This document shows positions 45,731 to 56,439 of a stretch of DNA of 64,000 bases, piece after piece; positions within the stretch are counted from its first letter, which is position 1; each line of letters begins with the position of its first letter. A program made the translations under genes and the position numbers. Source of the DNA: Pomphorhynchus laevis. Lineage: Eukaryota; Acanthocephala; Palaeacanthocephala; Echinorhynchida; Pomphorhynchidae. The notes beneath the pieces are model-generated. The model did no database searches, was not told the origin of the DNA, and was given only the letters and a program-made list of their open reading frames with translations. The stretch spans positions 1 through 64,000 of the forward strand of contig WNNJ02000778.1 in assembly GCA_012934845.2 (NCBI GenBank), given 5' to 3'.

Positions 45731-48212
45731 GTTGCAAGAGATAATTAGGAGATGCGGTCTATCCGCTCCCCCAGAACATTGCTCGATTTATCCCAAAGCA
45801 TATCTACACACATTTCACTCCGTATATAACCCGTCCCCACTCTTCCTCCTCGCAAGTCTTCTTACCCTAGTTAAATGCTCCTTAAGATCTTCTCTCCTGT
45901 TAAACTACTCTTGTCCAGCCCTGTCTTGTTTAGCTATATCACTCTGTAAAAACGTTAAACCCATCAGTATAGCCAATATCTACATCCGTCCAGGGGTGAT
46001 TCACAAGAACCGTGACCTCCTTGATCGTATTTTGGGTAGTGGCTATGACATGTTACTTGGTGATTTAAACGACATAACTGGTCGTTGGATCAATGCAGCA
46101 CTCAGCAGAGCCAGGAACGACTATCTGATTCACAAACCTCCGTTCCCACCTTTCATTGCTCAACAACAAATTCTCTCCTCGACATATTACTGCTTCATAA
46201 GATGTGGATGTTGAAACCCATTTGCACAGAGCAGTCGCGACAACATCATACCACCTTACATGACCTAATTCGTTGGCGGATAGAGGAAGATACGTTGCTT
46301 AGAAGGAGGTTTCACTTTGATCACATCAGAATGGCTTTCTTTCAGGCAGCTATCCAACTCTTCCCCAGAATTGGTAATGAGAGTTTAAGCGAATTTAATT
46401 CCTACCTCTCATCGCAAGCTACCGCGTTGCTTTTGACTACCTATAAAGGTCGTATTTACAATTCCACTCCAACAAAACTCGAGGTTCTGGCAAAAATGCT
46501 ACACCTCCCTTATCTCTTTGTTTCGGCCAGCCAAGCCCTCTCGAAAGAACACTGGAGCTCTAGATATAGGATCCAGCTGAGCAGAGATAGGGCGAGCATT
46601 GCTTACCTTAACCATTCTCAGTATTCCTACAGGAAGATATTCAAGAAGGAGAAGTTTGTCCGTTGGAAGGATAGAGCTTTAGGCTGGATTGGTAGTATAG
46701 GCCTTGATAATGTTTTGAATGAGTCACTATCCCTACATAATTATGGAGCCACTCAATCACCTCAATCAATCCCGCCTTGGGGTTAGTTCAGGAGCAGGGG
46801 CTTATCTGTTGCAGATATCCTTAACTCCAAGAGGCCACTTCCGGGCACCTCTAAATCCGTCGCTCCACTATCTTCTCAGGTCTGTCAGCTTTTGACAGCC
46901 GATAAAAGAAGAGAAGTGGCCTTCACTATGCTTTAAGCATCACCATCCGATGTAGTCGGCATCAATATTAGTCGTAGAATTTTTTACACAAGCGTAGTCC
47001 GGTTTCATGTCCTAAAGATCTGCGGCTATTTCGATTCAAAACTCACTCATCTCCATCTACAAAAAAGCGCATGCGCGTAGAATCCGTGACCATTTAAGTA
47101 AACGTAATTTGATCCCACCGAGTTTTCATGGATTTGTCAAAGGACGCTTGGTCCATTCAGCAATAGGTGAAGTGCATCAGTTTTGTAGGGATAATAGCCA
47201 TCAAGTAGCTGTGGCTGTTTTTCTTGACTTTTCTGCTGCAATTGACCAGATCTCCATTCCCTTTGTTATCTCTTATCTCAGGTCCGTAGGGTTGCCTGCG
47301 AGAATTGTTAACAAAGTGGAGATATTACTGTATACCAAACGTTTCTACTATGAAGAGGACCCTGATGCACGTCAGTTCTATCATATTACAGGTGTGCCTC
47401 AAGGTTCCCCACTTTCTCCAAACTTGTATCTTGCTGCCTCCATTGAACTCTACAAAAATTTAAAAACGATCAACATCTTGTGGTATACGCTGATGATACC
47501 ACAGCCCTGTTTTCTGGGCGCAGGTGCAAAGATGTAGTCTCGGACATCATCCGTTTCTTTATAAGATTAAAAGATCAGTTACCCCTATCCAATCTTATTC
47601 TCAATTCATCCAAATCGCAGGTGGTTGTCTTTCATGGCGCCCCTGCAACAAAGCACAAATAAAAGAGTCTAGCACTCTCTGCTCTATCTTCCATTTTGAC
47701 CAATCAACAACTCCCTACCTTCACAAGTCGAGTAAAATATCTGGGGTTCACCGTTACGGTGAATTGGTCGGCGAAAGCTGACCTGGATAGACTTAAACGT
47801 ATTCTGAACAGAGCTAGGTGGGCTCTGAAACGGGCTCAGCATATTTCATTGAATGGGATAACCCAGGTGCGCCTCTGGGGTACTTGGGCTATCTCGGGAT
47901 TAGTCTTCTTCTCAAGAGAACGTCCCCCATAGCAAAGACTAAGGTTTCTTAAGCTCTTCATCTCGAGATTACCAACCATGGTCTGCCTTGACTGGACTCT
48001 TAATCTGTGAGAGACCCCGAATGGTTCAGTCAAAGAGCGGCGCGCTGGTGCGGACGGGGGCTTAGATCCCTCTTGACATGAGGATGTGATATACAAAGGA
48101 GACTATCAGTTTACCTGACGATAATGGAAAACTTATTTATTTGAACTTATTGTTTGCTGTGTTTTCCTTTTTTATCGGTTGTTAGTTTTGTAAGAAAATC
48201 CTTATTATTAGA
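45730..48212 (+). mobile_element. Family E APE-type LINE (copy E4), 5'-truncated
   Basis: The best-preserved member of family E. In order: 45732-46214, the later endonuclease part (LLTLVKCSLRSSLLLNYS; then DMLLGDLNDITGRWINAALS, the GDxN motif); 46085-46786, the linker (MAFFQAAIQLFPRIGNESLS; LSRDRASIAYLNHSQ); 47109-47537, the RT (GFVKGRLVHSAIGEV; VAVFLDFSAAIDQIS; TGVPQGSPLSPNLYLA); 47480-47662, catalytic VYADDTTALF; 47696-47932, VKYLGFTVTVNWSAKADL. A handful of stops and frame changes separate them, so it is inactive. The GC-richer 3' tail (about 47935-48115) matches E1 and E2. The first half of the endonuclease and any ORF1 are absent. Confidence 0.85.
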
Positions 48213-48234
48213 TTGCATCAGCATCAGTAAAATA

Positions 48235-50705
48235 TGGACTTCATCTTAATATCTTGAAATGTCGAACATTATTATTAAATACAACAGCAGCAAAAGAGCG
48301 TAGAGCTCGTACAGGCCTGGTACAGGGTTAAAAAAATATCAATGAAAATCCGATTGTTTTAAGTTAGTACATTCTTCAGATTTCTCTTGAAGGACAAAAT
48401 ACTGGAGGCCGAAACCACTTGACTTGATAGCTTATTCCAGCTTTTCCACGTTCGGTTGACAATTGTGTTAAATCTTCTTCGTGGACGAATGTGGGTCTTT
48501 AACGTGAGGTGATGTCCCCTCAATCTGTTTGAATTTCGAAGTTCGAACAGTTTGCGACAAACATGTTCCCTCTGCCCTTTTTGAACATTAAGCGCTGTCC
48601 ACACAAACATTAAATCAGATGACTTTAAAGATTTCTTCACTGTGGTCACACCAAGTGCGTGAAGTCGAAAAATAAATGAGTGCTTGCGTTGGCTGGGTAC
48701 AAGATGTGTGGCCTTGCGTAATATGGATTCGTACAGGTTCATCTCTGTCGTAGTTTGAGGGTGACAGGCAGGTGAAGAGTATCTCATTAAAGATAAGACA
48801 TAAGCATTGTAAATTAATTTAAAACTGGATGCGTCAAGCTGGCCAATGGTTCTTCTAATAAGTCCTAAAATTCGACGGCATTTAGCAACTGTGTGACTGG
48901 TATGTGGGATGGTCGATAAGCTTCTATTTACGATCACTCCAAGGTCTTGAAATTGGAGAACTGTTTCAATTTCTCTTCCGTCAATGGTATATGATGAATT
49001 GATGTGTAGATGTCCGATGCGCATATGTTTTGACTTATCGGGGTTTAATACCAGTCCCCGTTGATTACACCATACCTTAATATTATCAATGTCTCTCTGG
49101 AGTATCATTGGATCTCGGCTATCGATTATTGGTCGCCAAATTTTCAAGTCGTCGGCATATAAACCACATGAACTCGAAATAGCTGTAGTAAGCTCGTTGA
49201 TGTAAATAATGAAGAGCAATTGACTGAGTACCGATCCCTGAGGAACACCGCGTCCAGGATTTCTTGTTTTTGACATTTGTTTATTAGCCAATACAGTAAT
49301 CTTCCGATTTCTAAGGAAGGAGTTAATCCAATTAAGGAGGGTTCCTCTGATGCCGTACTGTTCCAGCGTAATAAGGAAAACATCATAGTATATCCGATCA
49401 AATGCTTTGCTGAGGTCGAAAAACAAAACATCAACACTAACTCCAGCCTCGGCATATCTGGTCCAATCACTCCTCGCAAGTATGAGGTTTGTGACAGTAG
49501 ATCTTCCTGGGCGGAAACCATGCTGGTTGTCGTAGAGTACTTGGTTATCTTCTAGGTGCCCGATGATTCGTTTAAAAAGCACTTTCTCTAGCACTTTACA
49601 AGCAACGCAGGTAAGGCTTATGGGCCGATAGTTGCTTGCTAGATTACGGTCGCCTTTTTTGTAGAGAGGTCAGATTATAGAACATTTCCAATCTGATGGT
49701 ATACAGCCTGTTGACAAGGAGAAATCGAATATGGTGTGTAAAGGTTCATATATTACTGGTGCAAGTTCCCGAAGAAGAATTGGAGGAATATTGTCTGGTC
49801 CTGCCGCAATTGATCGTGGTAGCTTTAGAAGTTCGTTAAGAACCTCAAATTTATCAAATGGAGTAAATTCGTAACACGGATATTGAGCTGTGGAGAATCT
49901 GGGGCAATACTGACAGGTAGGACTCTCTAGCGTGAATTGATCTAGGAAAATATTGGCAATTGCTTTGTCATCAGATGTGAGCTCACCGGTTTCCATAAAT
50001 ATAGAGTTAATCTCAGACGTAGTTGATTTTAATTAGCTGATATGTTTGAACAATTTACTGGGATATCTTTTTGATGATCGACAAAGATTGGAAACGAAGC
50101 ACCTGCGTTTCTGACGTTTGAGTGCCGTAACTCGATTTCGTAATTCCTTGTAATCGATCCAAGAACAATTCTGTTCTTTGAATTTTTTGTAAATTTTGTC
50201 TCTTGTCTTAATAATTTGTTTAATCTGCGAGTCAAACCAAATGGGATTTTTGTGGGATGTGCGCTGACGTTTTAAAGGGGACTAGTAATTTAGAGCATTG
50301 ATCAAAGTAAATTTGAAATTTTCCCAGCACTGATATATGCCAATTTCATATGGATTAGGCCATTGAATGTTTCTAATAGCTTACGTCATACTTGCGAAAT
50401 TCGCTTTGAAGGGATTCAATTCGGGTTTTGCCGAGAGGGCTGTTTTAAAGACACTGACAGAAAGCGCCAGCCTAATGACACAATGATCACTGTGGCCAAT
50501 AGGGGGCTGAGAGAGATTTCATCAATTGTGGGTTCCCCTCGTGATAAGCAGAGGTCTAAAATGGCAGATGATTGCTTCCTCCTTCTAGTGGGTTCGTGAA
50601 TATGCTGGGTTAGATTGAGATCGTTGAACGTATCAAGGAGATTGGATGATTCAACATCACAACCATGTGTCGAAGTATATAGGTCCCAATTGACATTAAT
50701 CGTAC
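48235..50705 (-). mobile_element. CR1-type LINE, nearly whole RT
   Basis: In element order: endonuclease end (50363-50700 read on the minus strand: WDLYTSTHGCD, HIHEPTRRRKQSSAILDLCL), a linker frame 50029-50235, 49670-49996 (ANIFLDQF ... LPRSIAAGPDNIPPILLREL, RT block 1), and the long RT frame 48359-49594. The 3' UTR runs to about 48235 and has a GAGCGTAGAGCTC hairpin word. One in-frame TGA separates the 49670-49996 piece from the long frame, and at least one frame change lies upstream. It is 5'-truncated inside the endonuclease. Confidence 0.85.
48359..49594 (-). CDS. CR1-type reverse transcriptase (RT and thumb)
   Basis: 411 codons open. This would be the part of the LINE protein that copies the element's RNA at the target. 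Visible motifs: DNQHGFRPGRSTVTNLILAR (residues 17-36), SVDVLFFDLSKAFDRI (53-68), GVPQGSVLSQLLFIIYINEL (115-134), catalytic LYADDLKIW (144-152), then the conserved LGVIVNRSLS and the C-terminal RFNTIVNRTWKSWNKLSS typical of CR1/jockey proteins. The start given is only the first in-frame start after the TGA, since the natural protein begins far upstream with the endonuclease. The frame has no other breaks. Confidence 0.85.
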   Translation of the reverse strand: MLEKVLFKRIIGHLEDNQVLYDNQHGFRPGRSTVTNLILARSDWTRYAEAGVSVDVLFFDLSKAFDRIYYDVFLITLEQYGIRGTLLNWINSFLRNRKITVLANKQMSKTRNPGRGVPQGSVLSQLLFIIYINELTTAISSSCGLYADDLKIWRPIIDSRDPMILQRDIDNIKVWCNQRGLVLNPDKSKHMRIGHLHINSSYTIDGREIETVLQFQDLGVIVNRSLSTIPHTSHTVAKCRRILGLIRRTIGQLDASSFKLIYNAYVLSLMRYSSPACHPQTTTEMNLYESILRKATHLVPSQRKHSFIFRLHALGVTTVKKSLKSSDLMFVWTALNVQKGQREHVCRKLFELRNSNRLRGHHLTLKTHIRPRRRFNTIVNRTWKSWNKLSSQVVSASSILSFKRNLKNVLT

Positions 50706-51329
50706 ATAATCAGCCAAATCAATGTTTAATGGTAAGCTAATTAAACAGGCTCACAACTATAACTATTAAAAAACGATACTATCCGACGACTGTACTCAGG
50801 ATACAGAAGTTGTGGATTGAGTTGTCAACTGTAACGTATCATAAAATCGTTTGCATTCGGAATGACGTGTCATAAACTTATCGATACAAACAAAGATAAA
50901 GATTTACTATTCGCTCGTGCGCCCAGTATTATTGTACTGTTCGGAATGATGTCCCCCGGAAATTGCAACAATCAAGAAAATGATTACACTTGAAATTCGA
51001 TGGTTGAGAAATATTAAAGATAAATCTTCTTGGTCATATTTCTAACGGCATCGTACATAACCGATGTGGAATAATTACTTCGATTGACTAAATAATCAAA
51101 ATGTTCAGAAAAATAATCAAAATGTTTTATATATGAGAAATTAAATATTAAATAATATTAAAAAAATAATTATAAAATGCTAGAATATAGCCATGCAGAT
51201 GTTTTGTTTGCTCCCAGTAAAACTAAATTTCATGTCAACACAATCTTAATCCGGATAGAGGATATTGAAATTAGAATCTGTGCAAAGCCATGTAATTAGC
51301 GTTTTCTTGAAGTGCACTCTATTTGATAT
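50706..51329. other. Unannotated stretch with a repeated 23-base word
   Basis: GTTCGGAATGATGTCCCCCG occurs at about 50940 and again at about 51353. The second occurrence lies in the 3' part of the LINE at 51330-51915, so the first may be a scrap of the same LINE family. Nothing else is recognised. Confidence 0.45.
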
Positions 51330-51915
51330 GTTGACGATATTCAACATTTGTTCGGAATGATGTCCCCCGGAATATTACAATATTCAATAATAGGACGAAT
51401 AAGTGAATTGGATATTATTTTTAGACAGGAAGCCGATGGGTTACAAAAACATCTCCGGTCCACATAGCTAAGTTTCCTGGTCGTTTGGATGATTCTGTCC
51501 GTGTTTGGGCGACTCTTTAATGAATTGTGTATAAGTATTCCTAAATCTCTCGTGTATTGGACCTGCAATTGGCTCGGCACGAAATTTATATATAAAAAAA
51601 TTTCTTGTCTAAAGTGCATGTGACAGCACTTGGATATATTTAACATCAGTCCTGTCTCATTACTCCACCTAACAATATTGTCTAAATCTTCCTGGAGCAG
51701 AAAACAGTCATAATACGATTGAATGCACCGCCATAACTTGAGGTCATCCGCAAACGCTAGGATATTGCATTTCAGTCTTAATAACAGATCCTGAATAAAA
51801 ATGTTGAACAGTAAAGGGCTGAGAACCGTACCTTGAGGCCCTCCGGCGCAAACATGACGTGGTTAAGAAACACTACCGCCTTACCTCACTTGATATGACT
51901 GACCCTTTAAATTAT
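51330..51915 (-). mobile_element. CR1-like LINE, family H, 3' fragment
   Basis: The minus strand encodes the RT end: LRLKCNILAFADDLKLW, LLQEDLDNIVRWSNETGLML and then 51341-51646 (LNISKCCHMHF ... LQVQYTRDLGILIHNSLKSR). It is near-identical in part to 56440-56640. It is truncated before the FxDxxxAFD motif. Confidence 0.8.
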
Positions 51916-52207
51916 TGTCTAAATACTCTACCTCCTGTATCGTGGAACTACTCTACCTCCTTTGGACTACTCTACCTCCTGAACTACTCTACCTCCTTTG
52001 GACTCCGCTCCTTCCTGGTGGCTGCTCCTCTATCGTGGAATCATCTGCCCATTCATATACGCCAATCAACTTCCCTGCAGTGCTTCAAACGACAAATCCG
52101 ATCCCATCTGAACAATTTAACTGCTTGACTTTCTCATTTTTGTTTGTGGACTTGTAAGCGTACAGCTTGTACGCATTTGCCACATTAAATAAATTTGTAT
52201 TATTATT
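51916..52207 (+). mobile_element. L2-like LINE, 3' end only
   Basis: Bases 51982-52207 are identical to 61109-61334 (226 bp), including the end of the ORF (SFKRQIRSHLNNLTA-type), the stop and the 3' UTR with the hairpin GCGTACAGCTTGTACGC at 52158-52174. Just upstream, CTACTCTACCTCCTTTGGAC is repeated about three times with small variations, which looks like slippage at the 5' junction of a truncated insertion. Identity over the whole shared part indicates recent retrotransposition from a close relative of the 59-kb copy. Confidence 0.9.
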
Positions 52208-53179
52208 AAAATATATGCACTCCTTATTTAAATGGCTTATACGGTGTGGACTTAAGGACTGAACAATCCAAACGCATTGCCCTTATAGGCACTTCAAAGA
52301 TTGATATTCAAAAGTCATTGCTTAGAGATCGAGTAGCTAATGTTGGTGACAATTTGTTACGTATTATGGAACATCTACAAGTCAAAGGTGCCTCGTCATG
52401 GCTTTCCACATATCCTACGAGTGATCGTTGGACTCGAGTTAGCAATGTAGAATTTCGTGACGCACTTGCAGCTCGATATCATAGACTACCACTAGACGCG
52501 CCCTCTCATTGCCCCTGCGGTGAACATAATTCTCTGGCTCACTCACTTACCTGTCCCACCGGAGGTCATCCATCGATAAGACATGATTCAATTCGTGATA
52601 TATTTTCTAAAACCTTGACAGAAATATGTGATAATGTGCAAAAAGAGCCAACACTACTGCCAGTAAATTCTAGTATTCATTTCGAGCGCATATCTACATC
52701 TCGCGCTCATGATGCACGTTTGGATATCGCCTGCTGTGGTTTTTATGGAAGTCGTTCGGAGCGAACTTTATTTGATACTTGCGTTTTTAACGTTTTCGCT
52801 CCGTCCAACCTTTCGAAATCCGCTGGGGCTGCTTTTACATATCACGAAACACGTAAATTCGCTAAGTATCAAGAGAGAGTAACTGCCATAGAGAGGGCGA
52901 ATTTCGCACCTATCGTGTTATCATGTTTCGGTGGAGCAGTAAAATCATCTGCACAATTAATTCAGAGAATTGCACAGAAGATGGCAATAAAAAACAATCA
53001 TTCCTACTCAGAAGAATTGACAAAATTACGGTCAAAGATTGGAATTCAGTTGGCTCGTTCAATTTCGATGTGTATTCGCGGTCCTCGTTCTGCTCGACAT
53101 CGACCTGCAAACTCAATGAACTAAAATTTATAGTATAACTATATTTGTTTGTTTTTTTTTCAAAAAAAATCAATTATTA
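52208..53179 (+). mobile_element. RLE LINE, 3' part (nuclease domain and tail)
   Basis: 5'-truncated against the L2-like 3' end. The open frame to 53124 encodes GASSWLSTYPTSDRWTRVSN, then a CCHC knuckle (CPCGEHNSLAHSLTC), an RH-containing stretch, ARLDIACCGFYGSRSERTLF with DTCVFN (the D...D of the restriction-like nuclease), and the end RGPRSARHRPANSMN. The 3' UTR to ATCAATTATTAA is the same as at 4235-4392. It belongs to a different subfamily from the full-length copy that follows it in the same orientation. Confidence 0.85.
52246..53124 (+). CDS. RLE LINE C-terminal nuclease fragment (truncated ORF)
   Basis: About 292 codons without a stop. It is homologous to roughly the last 280 residues of the protein at 53373-56396, with about half the residues alike by eye. 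It carries the zinc knuckle and nuclease motifs described for the element. The first codon is GTG, because the real start has been lost by 5' truncation. The frame is undamaged, which suggests the insertion is not old. Confidence 0.8.
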   Translation: MDLRTEQSKRIALIGTSKIDIQKSLLRDRVANVGDNLLRIMEHLQVKGASSWLSTYPTSDRWTRVSNVEFRDALAARYHRLPLDAPSHCPCGEHNSLAHSLTCPTGGHPSIRHDSIRDIFSKTLTEICDNVQKEPTLLPVNSSIHFERISTSRAHDARLDIACCGFYGSRSERTLFDTCVFNVFAPSNLSKSAGAAFTYHETRKFAKYQERVTAIERANFAPIVLSCFGGAVKSSAQLIQRIAQKMAIKNNHSYSEELTKLRSKIGIQLARSISMCIRGPRSARHRPANSMN

Positions 53180-56100
53180 AAAAAAAAAAAAAATTATTAT
53201 TAAAATAATAATAATAAAAAAATTTGGTTTCTGATAAACATACATTTGAGATAAAATAACATACAAAGAACGATAAATTCGATTACAAGATAAATTCGAT
53301 TACAAGATTATTATTATTATTATTATTATTTTGGTAAGAATAAGTTTGATTCTGACACATATTATTATCATCATGCCGCGCGGTGTTCCTTCCTCAATAC
53401 CCAAATGTTGCAACTGTAATTCAAGTGCCGCCCGTTGTATTCGGTGTCCTTGTGCAAAATCAAAGAAACAATGTTTAAACTGTGTAGCCCCACACTGTAC
53501 ACGCAAACTAGTTGATCCTTGTTTAACCCACAACTCGAATGACTCAATCGTTGCCACCACAGATGTAGATGCAGCTTTATCTCAAAAAACGCTAAGATCC
53601 CAAATCGATTCAAGAAACCAATCACAAGCTATCGGACATATTTTTGGATCATTAAGTCACCAGAACTCCGCAAATATAATCGACACATTATTCAATAATT
53701 TAAAGCATTGGATACCAAATTTAATGGATTTACCAATTTGTAATGATAGTAAGGAATTTATCGATATGTTAACTGAATGCTTCGCGCACTTTAATACCGA
53801 CAAGCGAACTGACTACGATCCTCTAAAACAGGCGACGGTAATGTGCCAGCTAATTCTACAACGCATTCCAAGTCGCAAGACAAGTTTTATAAGAAAAACG
53901 TTGGCGCGAAGAATCACACTTTGGAGAAATAATGATCTGCTAAAACTCATGGCTGAAGCGGAATATTTACAAAAAATGAAATATCACTCAATTAAATTAG
54001 GAAGTCGAAAAACCAAATGCGAAATAAAGAGGATTATTAACTTGGTTCGAAATTGCAAGATAGGTAAAGCTTCACGGACACTAGATACAAAAGAAAATCG
54101 AGGTGTTCTTGATTTAGACAGTATTATAGACAACCAAACCGTGTTATCAATTCTTAAAGATCTTCATCCTACACCTGAACCTGTTAATGAAGAATTCGTA
54201 CTACAAGGCGATGTAGAAGGCAGGGTTGAACACTATGACGTAAGATTCAGTGACCTGACTCCAGCTGACATTATCCATGCAGCGAGGATTACAACGGGAT
54301 CTGCTGGTCCGTCTGGAGTCGACGCGGATGGCTGGAAAAACTTTCTGACACATCATGGAAACGCATCTAGCAAGTTGGCTATCCAAATATGCGAATTTAC
54401 AATCAAAATAGCGATGGACACAATTGATCCGATACGATTAGATGCATACACAGTCAGCCGCCTCGTACCTCTTGATAAGAACCCAGGAGTGAGGCCAGTT
54501 GGAATTGGAGAAACATTACGAAGAATCATTGGACGAGTAGTACTGAACCACGTATCCAAAGATATCACTTCTGTTTGTAACAATTTTCAACTTTGTGCGG
54601 GTCAGCGATGTGGAACGGAAGTGGCGGTTCACACAATGCGAGAGGCATTTGAAAAGACACCAGACTCATGTATACTCCTGATAGACGCGAAAAATGCATT
54701 CAACCAAATAAACAGAAATCTGGCACTCATAAATATAAAATATATTTGTCCATCCCTGGATAAAATCCTACATAACACATATGGACGCACATCCGATCTG
54801 GTCGTGAATGGTACGGTACTACACTCCGCCGAAGGCTTTACGCAGGGTGATCCTCTAGCAATGGCAGCTTTTGCCCTGGCGTCCATTCCTCTGATCAACC
54901 GTTTAAAGGAAGTGGCGCCGGGTGCGAAACACGTTTGGTATGCTGATGACGGGGGATGCGTCGGCACAATAGCAGAATTGGAAAAAATATGGAAAGAGCT
55001 ACAGAGATGTGGTCCATCCTTTGGATACTTCATCAATCCCCGGAAGTGTACACTATTAGCTCATAAAGATTTAGTTGAAAATGCTGCAGTTGCTTTAACT
55101 CAACAAGGAGTTGCTATGAGGAAGGATGGAGTTAAATATCTAGGAAGTTTTATTGGAGAATATGATTTTGTGCACAACAAATGTTCAGATTTAGTTGAGA
55201 AATGGAAGAATACTTTAGATAAACTACAAAGCGTTAGCACTCAGGAGGCTTTCGCTAGCTATCTACTTCTAACAAAGGCGATACAACCCAAATTATCGTA
55301 TATTGAACGTACGTGCTATATGCAACAAGCGTGGTTAAAGCCATTCCACTCTAAGCTGTTCAATGATGTACTACCCGAAATGCTGGGATACATAGGTCAG
55401 GACAACGAAGCTGAGATGATAATATCACTCCCGAATCGTTTTGGAGGGCTGGGAATCATAAACCAATTAAGAACGTGCGGTTCAGAGTATGAAAACTCGG
55501 TCAAGATTTGTAATCCCGCAATGAAAGGTCTAATAGGTGATGACTTGGAAACCCAGCAGAAGCAAATATACAAAGAAATCAAAGAATGTAACAAGAGAGA
55601 GACAGTACGATACAGGCAAAGTATAATAGAATTATCACCCAGAGATCTATTTACAATTTTTGAAAACGCGAGCAAAAGTGGAGCTTCGGCGTGGCTCAGC
55701 AGTAATCACGGAGCTAAAGATTTGTTCCTTAATACTCGCGAGTTTCACGATGCTCTGTTAGCTCGTTATGACTGGCAAACCTCGAATCATGGAAGGTGTG
55801 AATGCGGTAAAAGCAATGAAGTCGCACATATACTGTCTTGCAGAACTGGAGGAATGACATTTGTACGCCACAATAGCATTAAGAGTGAACTTGCGAATCA
55901 AATTCAAAAAGTATGTCGAAGGGTAATCCAAGAACCAATATTACAGAATGTACCCGAGACCACGTCATTTGAAGCAACATCGACGACTAGGGATCGTAAT
56001 GCAAGGGCATACATTGTGTGTAACGGCCTATTCGGACATGTGACGGAGCGGTCCTTCCTGGACATTTGCATTTTTAATAGTTTTGCTCCATCGTATGCAA

Positions 56101-56430
56101 CGAGTCACATGTCAAATCCCTTTGTATATCACGAGGAAAGGAAGAATGGCAAATACAAAGAACGTATAAACAGAATTGAGCGGGCTCATTTTCATCCATT
56201 TGTTATGTCAACAACGGGTGGATTGGGAAACGCGGCTAACACTGTGTTAAAAAAGGTAGCATCAATGCATGCTTTGCAAGGACCACAGAATTACTCCGAG
56301 ATAATACACACATACAGATGCCGTTTGTCGAGAATGATGGCTCGAGTAGTATCAATGTCCATGCAGGGCGTTTGTAGCCAGACGCTAGAATTGTAAAACA
56401 TGACAAATCATAAATGTATTATTATTTAAA
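53180..56430 (+). mobile_element. RLE LINE (R2-superclade-like), full-length ORF
   Basis: A single-ORF LINE, with a short A/T-rich 5' region containing (ATT)n (about 53308-53332), the 1,007-codon ORF, and a short 3' UTR ending in A/T-rich sequence (TTATTATTTAAAAAAA). It sits directly downstream of a tail of a related copy. LINEs with a C-terminal restriction-like nuclease often insert at preferred sites. Here both junctions are TTA/TAA-rich. Confidence 0.85.
53373..56396 (+). CDS. RLE LINE polyprotein: Cys-rich N terminus, RT, restriction-like nuclease
   Basis: 1,007 residues from ATG 53373. The upstream in-frame extension begins at a TTG and is not shared with the 4568 copy. Residues about 8-44 form a cysteine cluster (KCCNCNSS, CIRCPCAKSKKQCLNC, HC) likely to bind zinc and nucleic acid. 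RT: GSAGPSGVDADGWKNF (about 308), LDKNPGVRPVGIGETLRRII (about 368), AGQRCGTEVAVHTM (about 408), LLIDAKNAFNQINRN (about 434), EGFTQGDPLAMAAFALAS (about 488), catalytic WYADDGG (about 523). C-terminal: a CCHC knuckle (CECGKSNEVAHILSC, about 810), RHN, then ARAYIVCNGLFG and FLDICIFN (about 875-905), then YHEERKNGKYKERI. The D in FLD is present; the earlier acidic residue (DI in the other copy) is AYI here, so the nuclease may be impaired. There are no stops or frame changes. Confidence 0.88.
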   Translation: MPRGVPSSIPKCCNCNSSAARCIRCPCAKSKKQCLNCVAPHCTRKLVDPCLTHNSNDSIVATTDVDAALSQKTLRSQIDSRNQSQAIGHIFGSLSHQNSANIIDTLFNNLKHWIPNLMDLPICNDSKEFIDMLTECFAHFNTDKRTDYDPLKQATVMCQLILQRIPSRKTSFIRKTLARRITLWRNNDLLKLMAEAEYLQKMKYHSIKLGSRKTKCEIKRIINLVRNCKIGKASRTLDTKENRGVLDLDSIIDNQTVLSILKDLHPTPEPVNEEFVLQGDVEGRVEHYDVRFSDLTPADIIHAARITTGSAGPSGVDADGWKNFLTHHGNASSKLAIQICEFTIKIAMDTIDPIRLDAYTVSRLVPLDKNPGVRPVGIGETLRRIIGRVVLNHVSKDITSVCNNFQLCAGQRCGTEVAVHTMREAFEKTPDSCILLIDAKNAFNQINRNLALINIKYICPSLDKILHNTYGRTSDLVVNGTVLHSAEGFTQGDPLAMAAFALASIPLINRLKEVAPGAKHVWYADDGGCVGTIAELEKIWKELQRCGPSFGYFINPRKCTLLAHKDLVENAAVALTQQGVAMRKDGVKYLGSFIGEYDFVHNKCSDLVEKWKNTLDKLQSVSTQEAFASYLLLTKAIQPKLSYIERTCYMQQAWLKPFHSKLFNDVLPEMLGYIGQDNEAEMIISLPNRFGGLGIINQLRTCGSEYENSVKICNPAMKGLIGDDLETQQKQIYKEIKECNKRETVRYRQSIIELSPRDLFTIFENASKSGASAWLSSNHGAKDLFLNTREFHDALLARYDWQTSNHGRCECGKSNEVAHILSCRTGGMTFVRHNSIKSELANQIQKVCRRVIQEPILQNVPETTSFEATSTTRDRNARAYIVCNGLFGHVTERSFLDICIFNSFAPSYATSHMSNPFVYHEERKNGKYKERINRIERAHFHPFVMSTTGGLGNAANTVLKKVASMHALQGPQNYSEIIHTYRCRLSRMMARVVSMSMQGVCSQTLEL

Positions 56431-56439
56431 AAAAAATAA

